DNA of 25,418 nucleotides from Rhodospirillaceae bacterium (GTDB lineage Bacteria > Pseudomonadota > Alphaproteobacteria > UBA828), in the NCBI GenBank assembly GCA_028819955.1, contig JAPPKP010000049.1, positions 1 to 25,418 on the forward strand. The letters are read 5' to 3'. Positions 1 to 7,864 of this stretch are shown here, piece by piece. The notes beneath the pieces are model-generated. The model had not been told where the DNA came from. It saw only the letters and a list, made by a program, of their open reading frames with translations, and did no database searches. The translations under genes and the position numbers were made by a program. The stretch's first letter is position 1. Each line of letters opens with the position of its first letter.

Positions 1-180
1 GGAGCGGACAATCAATGTGCTACCAAAAACGGACAACTACACTTGCTAGCGACATATTTCACTTTGGTCTTGGTAAAAAATTTTGCAGTAATATATCAAT
101 TCAATCACTCAATATACCAACGCCGACATCATTTGATGCTGCTGATCGTCCGCGTTTGTATTGGATTTTCTAATAGGGCG
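1..180. other. AT-rich gene-free segment, possible remnant of a mobile-element end
   Basis: This segment is visibly richer in A and T than anything else in the window, and I see no credible coding frame. Two related stretches lie about 160 bases apart: CTACCAAAAACGGACA at 20-35 and GGTGCCAAAGTGGACA at 180-195. A further CGGACA lies at 5-10. Spaced copies of a CCAAA-GGACA unit are reminiscent of the multiple terminal repeats of IS21-type elements, but no transposase or clear inverted pair is present, so this is only a suggestion. The composition alone makes foreign origin or a strong promoter region plausible. Confidence 0.3.
70..97 (+). promoter_or_regulatory. Weak sigma70-like promoter candidate
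   Basis: TTGGTA at 70-75 and TATATC at 92-97 are separated by 16 bases and sit in the only AT-rich stretch of the window. Each hexamer matches four of six consensus positions. It points toward the gene-free 5' region and lies more than 500 bases from the first gene, so its relevance is doubtful. Confidence 0.15.
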
Positions 181-347
181 GTGCCAAAGTGGACAGAGTC
201 ATTGAGTGACACAGCGTAGCTCCGTCCCGGAGGCAGGCCTCAAGAAGGGGCGTCACTCGACCTTGCACGAAATTCAAATGCGCCCGTAGTAGCGGGATTC
301 GAGCGTTTTCCAGCCACCGTAACGGGGCGGGAGAATCTTGCGATCGT

Positions 348-374
348 GGGTGTGTGAAGTTGGAGTCACACCCC
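348..374. terminator. Stem-loop, possible terminator of a gene outside the window
   Basis: GTGTGA at 352-357 pairs with TCACAC at 366-371 around an 8-base loop, and flanking GGG (348-350) and CCC (372-374) can extend the stem past a one-base bulge. A short TTCT follows, but there is no real T-run. It could end a transcript entering from the left or lie in the leader of the downstream PPTase gene. The rest of 181-614 shows nothing I can assign. Confidence 0.25.
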
Positions 375-614
375 TTCTACGCACGCCGCAGTTATCCGAA
401 GTGAATCCATTCATGTCGGCCGCTTGCGAAAACTGAAAGAATATTCAGCGAAGGCCATGCGGCTCTTCCTTCCACCGCTGCGCGCAGCGTAGGATCGACT
501 CGAGGCAACCCGTCTTCGCCGATGCTGCCAAGCGGATGGAGCGGGGCGGGGCCTCCGCGCTCTTGAGTGAGACGGGGCGGTGGCCACGTCTCAACGCCCT
601 CGACGGTGACGCCG

Positions 615-1370
615 ATGAGAGCTGGATGGTGGAGCCCATGGCGCGAGGCCGAAGGCGCATTCATCCTTCACGTGGACCTTACGCCCAATGCGGAGCGCGA
701 GGCGCGCGCCTTCGACCTGCTGGACGACGATGAGCGGGCGCGCTGGCAACGCTTCTTGGCCGTGGGCGCCCGTCGTCAGTTCGTTCTATGCCGTGCTGCG
801 CTTCGCGTCGCTCTCTCGGAGCGACTGGGCTGCGCGAATCGGACGCTCTCCTTCGGTTATCTCGAGCACGGCAAACCTTTCGCCAGCGTGGATGGACAGC
901 GCCCGCATGTCGGTTTCAATGTCAGCCACAGCGGCCGCCACGGCCTGATCGCGATCGCGGCGCATGACTGGCTCGGCGTCGACGTGGAGGAGCGCGTATC
1001 CAACCGCGATCTCGAGGGTATCGGCAGCCTGGTCTACGGATCCGCGGAGCGGCGCCGGCTGGCCGCCGCCCGTGGCCGTGAGAAAGTCCATCTCTTTTAC
1101 CGGCTGTGGAGCATGAAAGAAGCGCTGATCAAGGCTCAAGGCGCGGGCTTCTCTCTGAACCCATCCAAGTTCGAAGTCCCTCCCACGATGCTGCAGGGTG
1201 AGCGGGCGGGCTCCTTTCGATTCCCGCACGCACCATCGAGCGAGTGGCGGCTCTTGGACTTGGGGGAGACCCGGTTTGCCGCCGCGCTCGCCTACAAGCT
1301 GCCGCCGTCGGAAACTGCAACGACGGTCGGGCATGAGCGGCAAGCGATTACCGGGTCGTGCCACGGTTGA
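615..1370 (+). CDS. 4'-phosphopantetheinyl transferase, Sfp type
   Basis: Transfers the 4'-phosphopantetheine arm of CoA to a serine of carrier-protein domains (acyl, peptidyl or aryl carrier proteins), a cytosolic activation step. The family signatures are all visible. FNVSHSG at about residues 101-107 is the CoA-binding motif. GVDVE at 121-125 supplies Mg2+ ligands (D123, E125). WSMKEALIKA at 165-174 holds the catalytic Glu and Lys (E169, K173), followed by QGAGF. At 251 residues the length suits the Sfp/EntD group rather than the ~120-residue AcpS. I chose ATG at 615 because the family fold begins just after it. An in-frame GTG at 567 would add 16 residues, and neither start has a clear Shine-Dalgarno. 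No NRPS, PKS or carrier-protein gene lies in the window, so its partner is elsewhere. Identification is firm; the substrate is unknown. Confidence 0.9.
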   Translation: MRAGWWSPWREAEGAFILHVDLTPNAEREARAFDLLDDDERARWQRFLAVGARRQFVLCRAALRVALSERLGCANRTLSFGYLEHGKPFASVDGQRPHVGFNVSHSGRHGLIAIAAHDWLGVDVEERVSNRDLEGIGSLVYGSAERRRLAAARGREKVHLFYRLWSMKEALIKAQGAGFSLNPSKFEVPPTMLQGERAGSFRFPHAPSSEWRLLDLGETRFAAALAYKLPPSETATTVGHERQAITGSCHG

Positions 1371-1432
1371 CCGGCGGCAGTCGGCTGCCAAGCTGAGGCG
1401 GACGGCAGGGTTGGACGAGGAGGAGATGAGCG

Positions 1433-2278
1433 ATGGAAGGCAAGCTCTGCATCGTCACCGGCGCGACCGACGGGATCGGCCGCGTCACAGCGCGGGCGCT
1501 GGCCGAGCGGGGCGCCGAGGTCGTGCTGGTCGGGCGCAACGCCGCCAAGGGCGCGGAGGTCTGCAAGGCGATCCAGCGCTCCTCGCGCAACAACCGCGTC
1601 CGCTTCGAGCAGGCCGACCTCTCCAGCCAGGCCGAAATCAGGGAGCTGGCGGAGCGCCTTTCCGAGGGCAGTGCGGCCATCGACGTGCTGGTCAACAACG
1701 TCGGCGCCTTGTTCACGCGCCGGCGGGAGAGCACCGACGGGATCGAGATGACCTTCGCCCTCAACCATCTGGGCTATTTCCTCCTGACAGGGCTTTTGCT
1801 CGACAGCTTGAAGGCGAGCGCCGCCGCCCGCATCGTCAACGTTGCCTCCGAGGCCCATCGCGGGGGGCAGATGGATCTGGAAGACCCGCAGGGAACGAAG
1901 CGCTACAGCGGATGGCGCGCCTATCAGCAGAGCAAGCTCGCCAACATCCTCTTCACCTATCGCCTCGCCACCCTGCTGGAGGGGACAAAGGTCACGGCCA
2001 ACTGCCTGCACCCCGGCTTCGTCGCCAGCAAGTTCGGGCAGAACAACGGTTGGATCTTTTCCACCATGCTGAAGACCCTGATGCGCTTCTCCGCCATCGA
2101 CGTGGAGGCCGGCGCGCGCACCAGCGTCCATGTGGCGACCAGTGCCGATGTTGACGGCGTCTCCGGCCGCTACTTCGACAAGTGCCGCGAGACCGCCAGC
2201 TCGCTTGCCTCGCGCGAAGAAGAGACCGGTCGGCGCCTGTGGGAGCTGAGCGAGAGCCTGACCGGCCATCGCTACTGA
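1433..2278 (+). CDS. Short-chain dehydrogenase/reductase, retinol-dehydrogenase-like
   Basis: NAD(P)-dependent oxidoreductase of the classical SDR family, cytosolic, 281 residues. The cofactor motif TGATDGIG is at residues 9-16 and NNVG at 88-91. The catalytic residues are N111, S139 (NVASEAH) and the Y164-x-x-x-K168 pair in YQQSKLAN. The YQQSKLAN form and the C-terminal region beyond LHPGFV resemble retinol dehydrogenase/WW-domain-oxidoreductase-like SDRs, which act on hydrophobic alcohols or ketones, but the substrate cannot be read from sequence. The start ATG is preceded by AGGAGG about 9 bases upstream, a strong ribosome site. It follows the PPTase by 62 bases on the same strand and may be co-transcribed with it, although no functional link is evident. 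Confidence 0.88.
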   Translation: MEGKLCIVTGATDGIGRVTARALAERGAEVVLVGRNAAKGAEVCKAIQRSSRNNRVRFEQADLSSQAEIRELAERLSEGSAAIDVLVNNVGALFTRRRESTDGIEMTFALNHLGYFLLTGLLLDSLKASAAARIVNVASEAHRGGQMDLEDPQGTKRYSGWRAYQQSKLANILFTYRLATLLEGTKVTANCLHPGFVASKFGQNNGWIFSTMLKTLMRFSAIDVEAGARTSVHVATSADVDGVSGRYFDKCRETASSLASREEETGRRLWELSESLTGHRY

Positions 2279-2372
2279 GCGCGTTGCCCGCTATAAGGCT
2301 CTTCCGGTCCCATCGCCGATGCGGTCCGGGCCATATCTGCCCCGCCACCAACCACCCAATTGGAGCAATTGA

Positions 2373-2795
2373 ATGTCCCTCAACGTCTATCTCTTCTTCG
2401 ACGGCAACTGCCGCGAGGTGTTCGAATTCTACCGCTCGGTCTTCGGCGGCGAGTTCGCAATAGTCCAGACCTTCGGCGACGGCCCGCCCGGCATGAACGT
2501 GCCGGATTCCGAGAAGGACAGGATCATGCATGTGTCGCTTCCTGTCGGCTCGACCGTGCTGATGGGCAGCGACAGCACGTCGGCCTTCGGCCCACCACCG
2601 GCCGTCGGCGACAACTTCGCCATCTCGGTGAACGCCGAGAGTAGGGAGCAGTGCGACGACCTGTGCGCCAGGCTGTCCGAGGGCGGCACGGTGACGACGC
2701 CCCCGCAGGAGATGTTCTGGGGCGCCTACTTCGGCAACTGGACCGACCGCTTCGGCATCAAGTGGATGGTCAACTGCGAGCTGGCCAAGGAGTAG
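2373..2795 (+). CDS. VOC-superfamily protein, PhnB-like (glyoxalase/bleomycin-resistance fold)
   Basis: A 140-residue cytosolic protein of the vicinal oxygen chelate superfamily, closest to the PhnB/YjdN group (formerly labelled 3-demethylubiquinone methyltransferase-like). Diagnostic stretches are the N-terminal FDGNCREVFEFYRSVFGGEF (residues 9-28), MHVSLPVGSTVLMGSD (52-67) and the C-terminal FWGAYFGNWTDRFGIKWMVN (115-134). The last region, with GxxxDxFGxxWM, is typical of PhnB. Members usually form homodimers and many have no proven reaction, so an enzymatic role should not be assumed. GGAG lies about ten bases before the ATG, inside a short CAATTG-GAG-CAATTG duplication. It is the last gene of the plus-strand group and ends six bases from the convergent 3-hydroxyacyl-CoA-dehydrogenase-like gene. 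Confidence 0.88.
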   Translation: MSLNVYLFFDGNCREVFEFYRSVFGGEFAIVQTFGDGPPGMNVPDSEKDRIMHVSLPVGSTVLMGSDSTSAFGPPPAVGDNFAISVNAESREQCDDLCARLSEGGTVTTPPQEMFWGAYFGNWTDRFGIKWMVNCELAKE

Positions 2796-2801
2796 GCCAA
2801 C

Positions 2802-3746
2802 TCAATCTTCCGCCTTGCGGCTGGCGTCACGGAGGTGCGCGGCGAGGCCCATGAGGCGGCGGTCGCGCCACGCTTGACGGTCGCCGTGCCGTTCCATCGG
2901 CAACCGCTCCCGGCGCTCCCCGTGCGCCCTGGCGACCACCGCGTCGGACCAGGGCTGGGCCGGCTCCCCCTGTTTCACGAACTCGTAGAAGCCCTCGCCG
3001 AGGCGCGCACAGAAGTCCGCTAGCCCGCCCGGCGCGTTCAGGTCGATGGTCTCGAACGGCCCGATGAAGGCCCAGCGGCGGCCGAGCCCGGCCGAGATCG
3101 TCGTGTCGATGTCCTGCGCCGTGGCGTAGCCGCCCTCCAGCAGGCGGAAGGCCTCCCACAGGAGCGCCGCCTGCAGCCGGTTTGCGATGAAGCCGTCGAT
3201 CTCCCGCGTGAGCCTGACCGGCTCCATGCCGGCCGCCTCCATCAGCGCCCAGCAACGCGTGACCGTCTCCTCCTCGGTCCAGGGCGCCGGCACCATCTCG
3301 ACCAGCGGGATCACGTAGGGCGGGTTGATGGGATGCGCGATCAGGCAGCGCGGGCCGATTCCCAAGCCCTCGGTGAAGGTCGAGGCGGGAATCCCTGAGG
3401 ACGACGAGCCCACCACCAGCGCCGGCCCCGCGATGCCGTCGATCTGCTCGTAGACCTTGCGCTTCACGTCGGCGCGCTCGAACACGCTCTCCTGCGCGTA
3501 CGCCGCGCCGTCGAGCGCATCGGCGAGGCCGGCGGCGATGGAGATGCGCGCCCGGGCGGCCGCAGGATCGTCGATCAGCCCGTGGCCTTCCAGCGCCTCG
3601 AGATTGGTCTCGATGCGGTCGAGCGCGGCCTCGCACTGGCCTTCAGCCCCGTCGTAGAGGGCGACCCGGTGGCCGGCGCGGGCGAAGACGATCGCCCAGG
3701 CGCTGCCCACCAGGCCCGCGCCGATGATCGCGATCTTGTCGGGCAT
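2802..3746 (-). CDS. 3-hydroxyacyl-CoA dehydrogenase family protein, L-gulonate 3-dehydrogenase/lambda-crystallin-like
   Basis: NAD-dependent L-3-hydroxy-acid dehydrogenase, cytosolic, 314 residues. The Rossmann motif GAGLVGSAWA is at residues 9-18. A serine cluster (SSSSG, 114-118), HPINPP with catalytic His at 138-143, the NRLQ segment at 189-192 and GLGRRWAFIGPFETIDLN complete the fold. The last run and HPxNPPYVIPLVE resemble human CRYL1, which oxidises L-gulonate to 3-keto-L-gulonate. Fatty-acid 3-hydroxybutyryl-CoA dehydrogenase and carnitine 3-dehydrogenase are the alternatives. The sugar-acid theme of the locus favours an L-gulonate-like or other 3-hydroxy-acid substrate, but this is inference. 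It is last in the minus-strand operon. Its Shine-Dalgarno GAGGAGAG overlaps the stop codon of the G3E GTPase gene 10 bases upstream, which implies coupled translation. Confidence 0.85.
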   Translation of the reverse strand: MPDKIAIIGAGLVGSAWAIVFARAGHRVALYDGAEGQCEAALDRIETNLEALEGHGLIDDPAAARARISIAAGLADALDGAAYAQESVFERADVKRKVYEQIDGIAGPALVVGSSSSGIPASTFTEGLGIGPRCLIAHPINPPYVIPLVEMVPAPWTEEETVTRCWALMEAAGMEPVRLTREIDGFIANRLQAALLWEAFRLLEGGYATAQDIDTTISAGLGRRWAFIGPFETIDLNAPGGLADFCARLGEGFYEFVKQGEPAQPWSDAVVARAHGERRERLPMERHGDRQAWRDRRLMGLAAHLRDASRKAED

Positions 3747-3756
3747 GATGCTCTCC

Positions 3757-4806
3757 TCAGGCCGCCTCGGCGGCGATGTTGTTGAAGGCGGCGAGCGAGC
3801 GCTCGATGGCGGCCTGCGCGAGGTCGTCGACGATGAAGACGATGTGCGAGCGCCGGTCTTCCGTCGGCCAGGCGGCGAGATGGATCGGCGGGTGGACCAC
3901 GTGCTGCACGCCGTTGACCACCACGGGCGCCTCCGTGCCCGCGACGTTGAGGATGCCCTTCACGCGCAGCACCTTCTCGCCGTGGGTGTGGAGCAGCATG
4001 GTCAGCCAGATGCCGAAGGCGGTCCAGTCCAGCGCGCCCTCGAAGCTCAGCGTGAAGGAGTGGATGTGCGCGTCGTGGCGCGAGACGTCGTGCCCGTGCC
4101 CGTGGGCGCGGTCGTCCGCCGCGTCCTTCTCCGCCTCGGCCGCGAGCCAGCGGCGCACCTCGGCGCCCTTGGTGCGGGCGTCGTAGACGTCGGCGCGCAG
4201 CACGCGCCGCACGTCGACCTCACCGTTCACGGCCGCGATCCGCTCGGCCGAGCCGTTGAGCCGAGTGAGCTTCGCGCGCAGCCGGGCGAGGGCGTCGGCG
4301 TCGGCGATGTCCGGCTTGGTCAGCACGATCCGGTCGGCGACCGTCGCCTGCTTGACCGATTCCGGATGGCGCTTGAGCTGCCTGAGCCCGTTCACGCCGT
4401 CCACCGTCGTGATCACCGAGCCCAGGCGGTAGTGGTGCTTCAGCACCGTGTCGGCGCTCAGCGTGAAGAGGATCGGCGCCGGGTCCGCGAGCCCCGTGGT
4501 CTCGACGATGAGCCGCCGGTAGGGCGGAATCTCGCCGCGCGCACGCCGGCTGTTGAGGTCGATGATCGCGTCCTTGAGGTCGCCCCTGATGGTGCAGCAG
4601 AGGCAGCCGCTCTCCAGCAGCACGGTGTTCTCGTCCATCGCCTCCACCAGGAAGTGGTCGAGGCCGACGGCGCCGAACTCGTTGACCAGCACCGCTGCGT
4701 CGGCGAGGGAAGGGTGGCGTAGCATGTGGTTGAGCAGCGTCGTCTTGCCGCTGCCGAGGAACCCGGTGACGACGATGACCGGGGTGAGCCGCGCGTAGGC
4801 TGCCAT
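3757..4806 (-). CDS. CobW/G3E-family GTPase (metal chaperone-type)
   Basis: P-loop GTPase of the G3E family (CobW, YjiA, ZNG1, HypB, UreG relatives) that delivers or inserts metal ions in the cytosol, 349 residues. Seen are Walker A GFLGSGKTT (about 15-23), the hallmark metal site ESGCLCC (CxCC, about 65-71), the switch/Walker B region ending ETTGLADP, and the base-specificity motif TKPD. A histidine-rich stretch HGHGHDVSRHDAHIH joins the GTPase domain to the C-terminal CobW_C domain, as in zinc- or cobalt-binding members. ATG at 4806 is preferred because GGAGG lies 11 bases before it inside the end of the upstream gene. A GTG at 4824 would add six residues. It follows the small CxxC protein by five bases. 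Which metalloprotein it serves is unknown; the metal-dependent deacetylase in the same operon is one possible client. Confidence 0.92.
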   Translation of the reverse strand: MAAYARLTPVIVVTGFLGSGKTTLLNHMLRHPSLADAAVLVNEFGAVGLDHFLVEAMDENTVLLESGCLCCTIRGDLKDAIIDLNSRRARGEIPPYRRLIVETTGLADPAPILFTLSADTVLKHHYRLGSVITTVDGVNGLRQLKRHPESVKQATVADRIVLTKPDIADADALARLRAKLTRLNGSAERIAAVNGEVDVRRVLRADVYDARTKGAEVRRWLAAEAEKDAADDRAHGHGHDVSRHDAHIHSFTLSFEGALDWTAFGIWLTMLLHTHGEKVLRVKGILNVAGTEAPVVVNGVQHVVHPPIHLAAWPTEDRRSHIVFIVDDLAQAAIERSLAAFNNIAAEAA

Positions 4807-4811
4807 CGGTC

Positions 4812-5174
4812 CTACGTCCTCCACCGGGCCGCCCGGCCGCCGGCGGGCGGCGCAGCCTCGAGCCGCTCCACCAGGGCAGGGTCGAGCGGGTCGGGCGCGT
4901 AGCCGACCAGGCCCTCGACGGCGGCCCAGAGCGTGGGCAGGTCGGCCGCCATCTCGGTCGCGCCGCCACTCCGCCGGTGCACCATGTACTGCGCGCCGGC
5001 CCAGTCGTCGGCGGTGCAGCCGTAGGCGCCCAGCACGCGGTTGAGCAGAGCGAGGCGGCGCGCGCGCTCCAGGTGCCGCTCGCGGCCGGTCGGCGCCGCA
5101 GCGCTCCGGCCCGCATCGGTGCCTGCCTCAGTCCAGTGCGGGCCGTCGGTGAGGACGCCGCAGAGCGCGCACAT
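4812..5174 (-). CDS. Small CxxC protein of unknown function beside a G3E GTPase
   Basis: A 120-residue protein that I cannot assign to a named family. It starts MCALCG, giving a Cys2-x-x-Cys5 pair at the extreme N-terminus, followed by His13-Trp14 (GPHWTE). A basic, probably helical run RERHLERARRLALLNRVLGA (31-50) comes next, then YGCTADDWAGAQYMVH (51-66) and a C-terminal helix ending in an Ala/Pro/Arg-rich tail. There is no signal peptide or membrane segment. It sits between the deacetylase (23 bases upstream) and the G3E GTPase (5 bases downstream) and ends inside the GTPase ribosome site, so it is a genuine operon member. From memory, similar short N-terminal-CxxC proteins occur next to CobW genes in other Alphaproteobacteria. 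A metal-binding partner of the GTPase is a reasonable guess but unproven. Confidence 0.75.
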   Translation of the reverse strand: MCALCGVLTDGPHWTEAGTDAGRSAAAPTGRERHLERARRLALLNRVLGAYGCTADDWAGAQYMVHRRSGGATEMAADLPTLWAAVEGLVGYAPDPLDPALVERLEAAPPAGGRAARWRT

Positions 5175-5197
5175 CGCGGACCGGCGGCGCGGGCGGC

Positions 5198-6103
5198 CTA
5201 CTTCTTCCTGGCGCCCCGCTTGCCCTTGAACGGCCGGCGCTTGATGAAGTCGTCGGCGATCTCGTCGAATGTCGCCCAGATCACCCCCTCGTGGGCGCTG
5301 ATGTGGCCGATGATCCGCTCCAGCATGAGCAGCGTCTGGGGCCGGCCCGAAATGTCAGGGTGGATGGTGAGCGTGTAGACGGCGTAGTCCATCTCGCGAT
5401 AGACCCAGTCGAACTGATCGCGCCACCACTCCTCGATATCGCGCGGGTTGGTCCAGCCGCCGGAGTTCGGCACCTTCTTCATGAACATCATCGGCGGCAG
5501 GTCGTCGAGGTACCAGCTGCCGGGGATCTGCACGATGGGGAAGGTGGTGCCCTTCTTCATCGGCTTCATCCACGTCTTCGCCGGCTTGGAGTAGTCGATC
5601 AACGTCCACTCCTCGTTGATCCGCATCCAATAGGGCTCGAAGTCGTGGTGCATCTGGCTGTGGTCGTACTTGATGCCGCGCTCCATCAGGAGGTGCGGCG
5701 TATACGCGCTCATCTCCCACCAGGGCGCGACGTAGCCCGTGGGCGGCTTGCCGGCGAGCTTGGTGACCAGCTCCATGGTCTTGTCGAGGACGTCCGCCTC
5801 CTGCTCGGGCGTCATGGCGATAGGGTTCTCGTGGGTGTAGCCGTGCAGCCCGATCTCGTGCCCCGCCGCCGCGACCGCCTTCATCTCCCGGGGGAAGGTC
5901 TCGATCGAGTGGCCGGGGATGAACCAGCTGGTCTGGATGCCCGCCCGGTCGAACAGCTTGAGCATGCGCGGCGTTCCGACCTCGGAGGCGAACACGCCCC
6001 GCGAGATGTCGCTCGGCGAATCGCCGCCCGCGTAGGAGCCGATCTGCCCCGCCACCGAATCGACGTCCACGCCGATCGACACGAAGATTTCCTTCTTGGC
6101 CAT
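5198..6103 (-). CDS. Polysaccharide deacetylase family protein, PgdA/PuuE-like
   Basis: NodB-fold carbohydrate esterase 4 relative, 301 residues. It closely resembles, as I recall it, Helicobacter pylori PgdA (HP0310). Shared stretches include [67 protein letters not shown] and the ending FDEIADDF. The metal site is expected at D13 or D15 (GVDVD) with H87 and H91 of [13 protein letters not shown]. There is no signal peptide, so the protein is predicted cytosolic. This group includes peptidoglycan deacetylase and PuuE-type allantoinases, and the cytosolic location leaves room for a small-molecule amidase role. The start has GAGGAGG upstream. It is the first gene of the four-gene minus-strand operon and is divergent from the ATPase gene across the repeat-bearing gap. 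Confidence 0.88.
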   Translation of the reverse strand: MAKKEIFVSIGVDVDSVAGQIGSYAGGDSPSDISRGVFASEVGTPRMLKLFDRAGIQTSWFIPGHSIETFPREMKAVAAAGHEIGLHGYTHENPIAMTPEQEADVLDKTMELVTKLAGKPPTGYVAPWWEMSAYTPHLLMERGIKYDHSQMHHDFEPYWMRINEEWTLIDYSKPAKTWMKPMKKGTTFPIVQIPGSWYLDDLPPMMFMKKVPNSGGWTNPRDIEEWWRDQFDWVYREMDYAVYTLTIHPDISGRPQTLLMLERIIGHISAHEGVIWATFDEIADDFIKRRPFKGKRGARKK

Positions 6104-6195
6104 CGCAGCCTCCTCTCCACGTGATTGGCGCGGAGACTATGAGAGGGCGCGGGCCCTGACAACCGGCGCCGATCCGGCGGTGCAGGAAGAGGCAT

Positions 6196-6453
6196 GGGAT
6201 TCGCCGGGATCAGTGGGATTAAGCGGGATAAGCGGGATTCCGTGGGATAAGCGGGATTCCGTGGGATAAGCGGGATTCCGTGGGATAAGTGGGATTCCGC
6301 GGGATAAGTGGGATTCCGTGGGATAAGTGGGATTCCCTGGGATTGAGTGGGATAAGCGGGATTCGCCGGGACAAAGTGGGACAAGTGGGACAAGCGGGAT
6401 TCGCCGGGACAAAGTGGGATTAACTGGGATAAGTGGGATTCCGCGGGACGAGC
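6196..6453. repeat. Tandem minisatellite of 27 GGGA-led 9/10-mers
   Basis: From 6196 to 6453 the plus strand divides exactly, with no leftover base, into 27 units that all begin GGGA: 15 ten-mers and 12 nine-mers. Frequent units are GGGATAAGC/T (9) and GGGATTCCGT/C (10). In the core (about 6224-6329) they alternate, giving a 19-base higher-order repeat. Edges and the 3' part carry GGGATTCGCC, GGGACAAAGT and GGGACAAGY variants. Every G-run is on the plus strand and the loops between runs are 6-7 bases, so the entire array fits the G3N1-7 quadruplex pattern. The 19-base period is not a multiple of three, so no encoded peptide is conserved. It lies between the divergent deacetylase and ATPase genes. 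Confidence 0.95.
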
Positions 6454-6766
6454 GGCGGCCGAAGCGGGCTGCGGCCACTCGACCGGGAAGCGCTGTCTCG
6501 CCGCAACTGCGGCGCCCTGTTCACCTTCATTCCGCATGGCGCGAGTCTGGCGTTGGCGGCAGGCGCGGTGCACCGCACCATGGTCCGGGGTGATGGCCGG
6601 AGTCCGTGACGCAGCCTGAGCCCGAGGCCGCGTCGAGTTGACCCTCGTGGCGCCTCTGGATACCGTCCAAGCGGAACTCGGGACCGAATTCCGGAGTTCC
6701 GAAAGACACGTCGGGATGCCGGCCACCGGCCGATCGGACCGGCCCGCTTCGCGAGCAGCGAGACCC
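6454..6766. other. Gene-free leader/promoter region upstream of the ATPase
   Basis: No credible gene is seen here. The stretch holds a perfect CGCCGC-AACT-GCGGCG hairpin (6499-6514), a 12-base perfect palindrome GCGGTGCACCGC (6565-6576) and an 8-base inverted repeat at 6672-6701, listed separately. A weak promoter candidate is TTGACC (6638-6643), a 17-base spacer, then TACCGT (6661-6666). It most likely carries the promoter and control sites of the plus-strand ATPase gene. Confidence 0.4.
6672..6701. promoter_or_regulatory. Inverted repeat upstream of the ATPase gene, operator or leader hairpin
   Basis: CGGAACTC at 6672-6679 and GAGTTCCG at 6694-6701 are perfect inverted copies separated by 14 bases, so their centres are 22 bases apart, roughly two helical turns. 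It lies 66-95 bases before the ATPase start and just downstream of the weak promoter candidate. It could be a dimeric repressor site or a hairpin in the leader RNA. Confidence 0.3.

Positions 6767-7864
<1,098 letters not shown>

Noticed and set aside
1292..2269. A 325-residue minus-strand frame opposite the first SDR gene
   Set aside because: No domain or ribosome site; the plus strand carries the complete SDR motifs.
3724..4722. A 332-residue plus-strand frame opposite the G3E GTPase gene
   Set aside because: Antisense shadow: no recognisable domain, while the opposite strand has complete G3E motifs.
6196..6453. CRISPR array
   Set aside because: Units are 9-10 bases with no unique spacers, and no cas gene is near.
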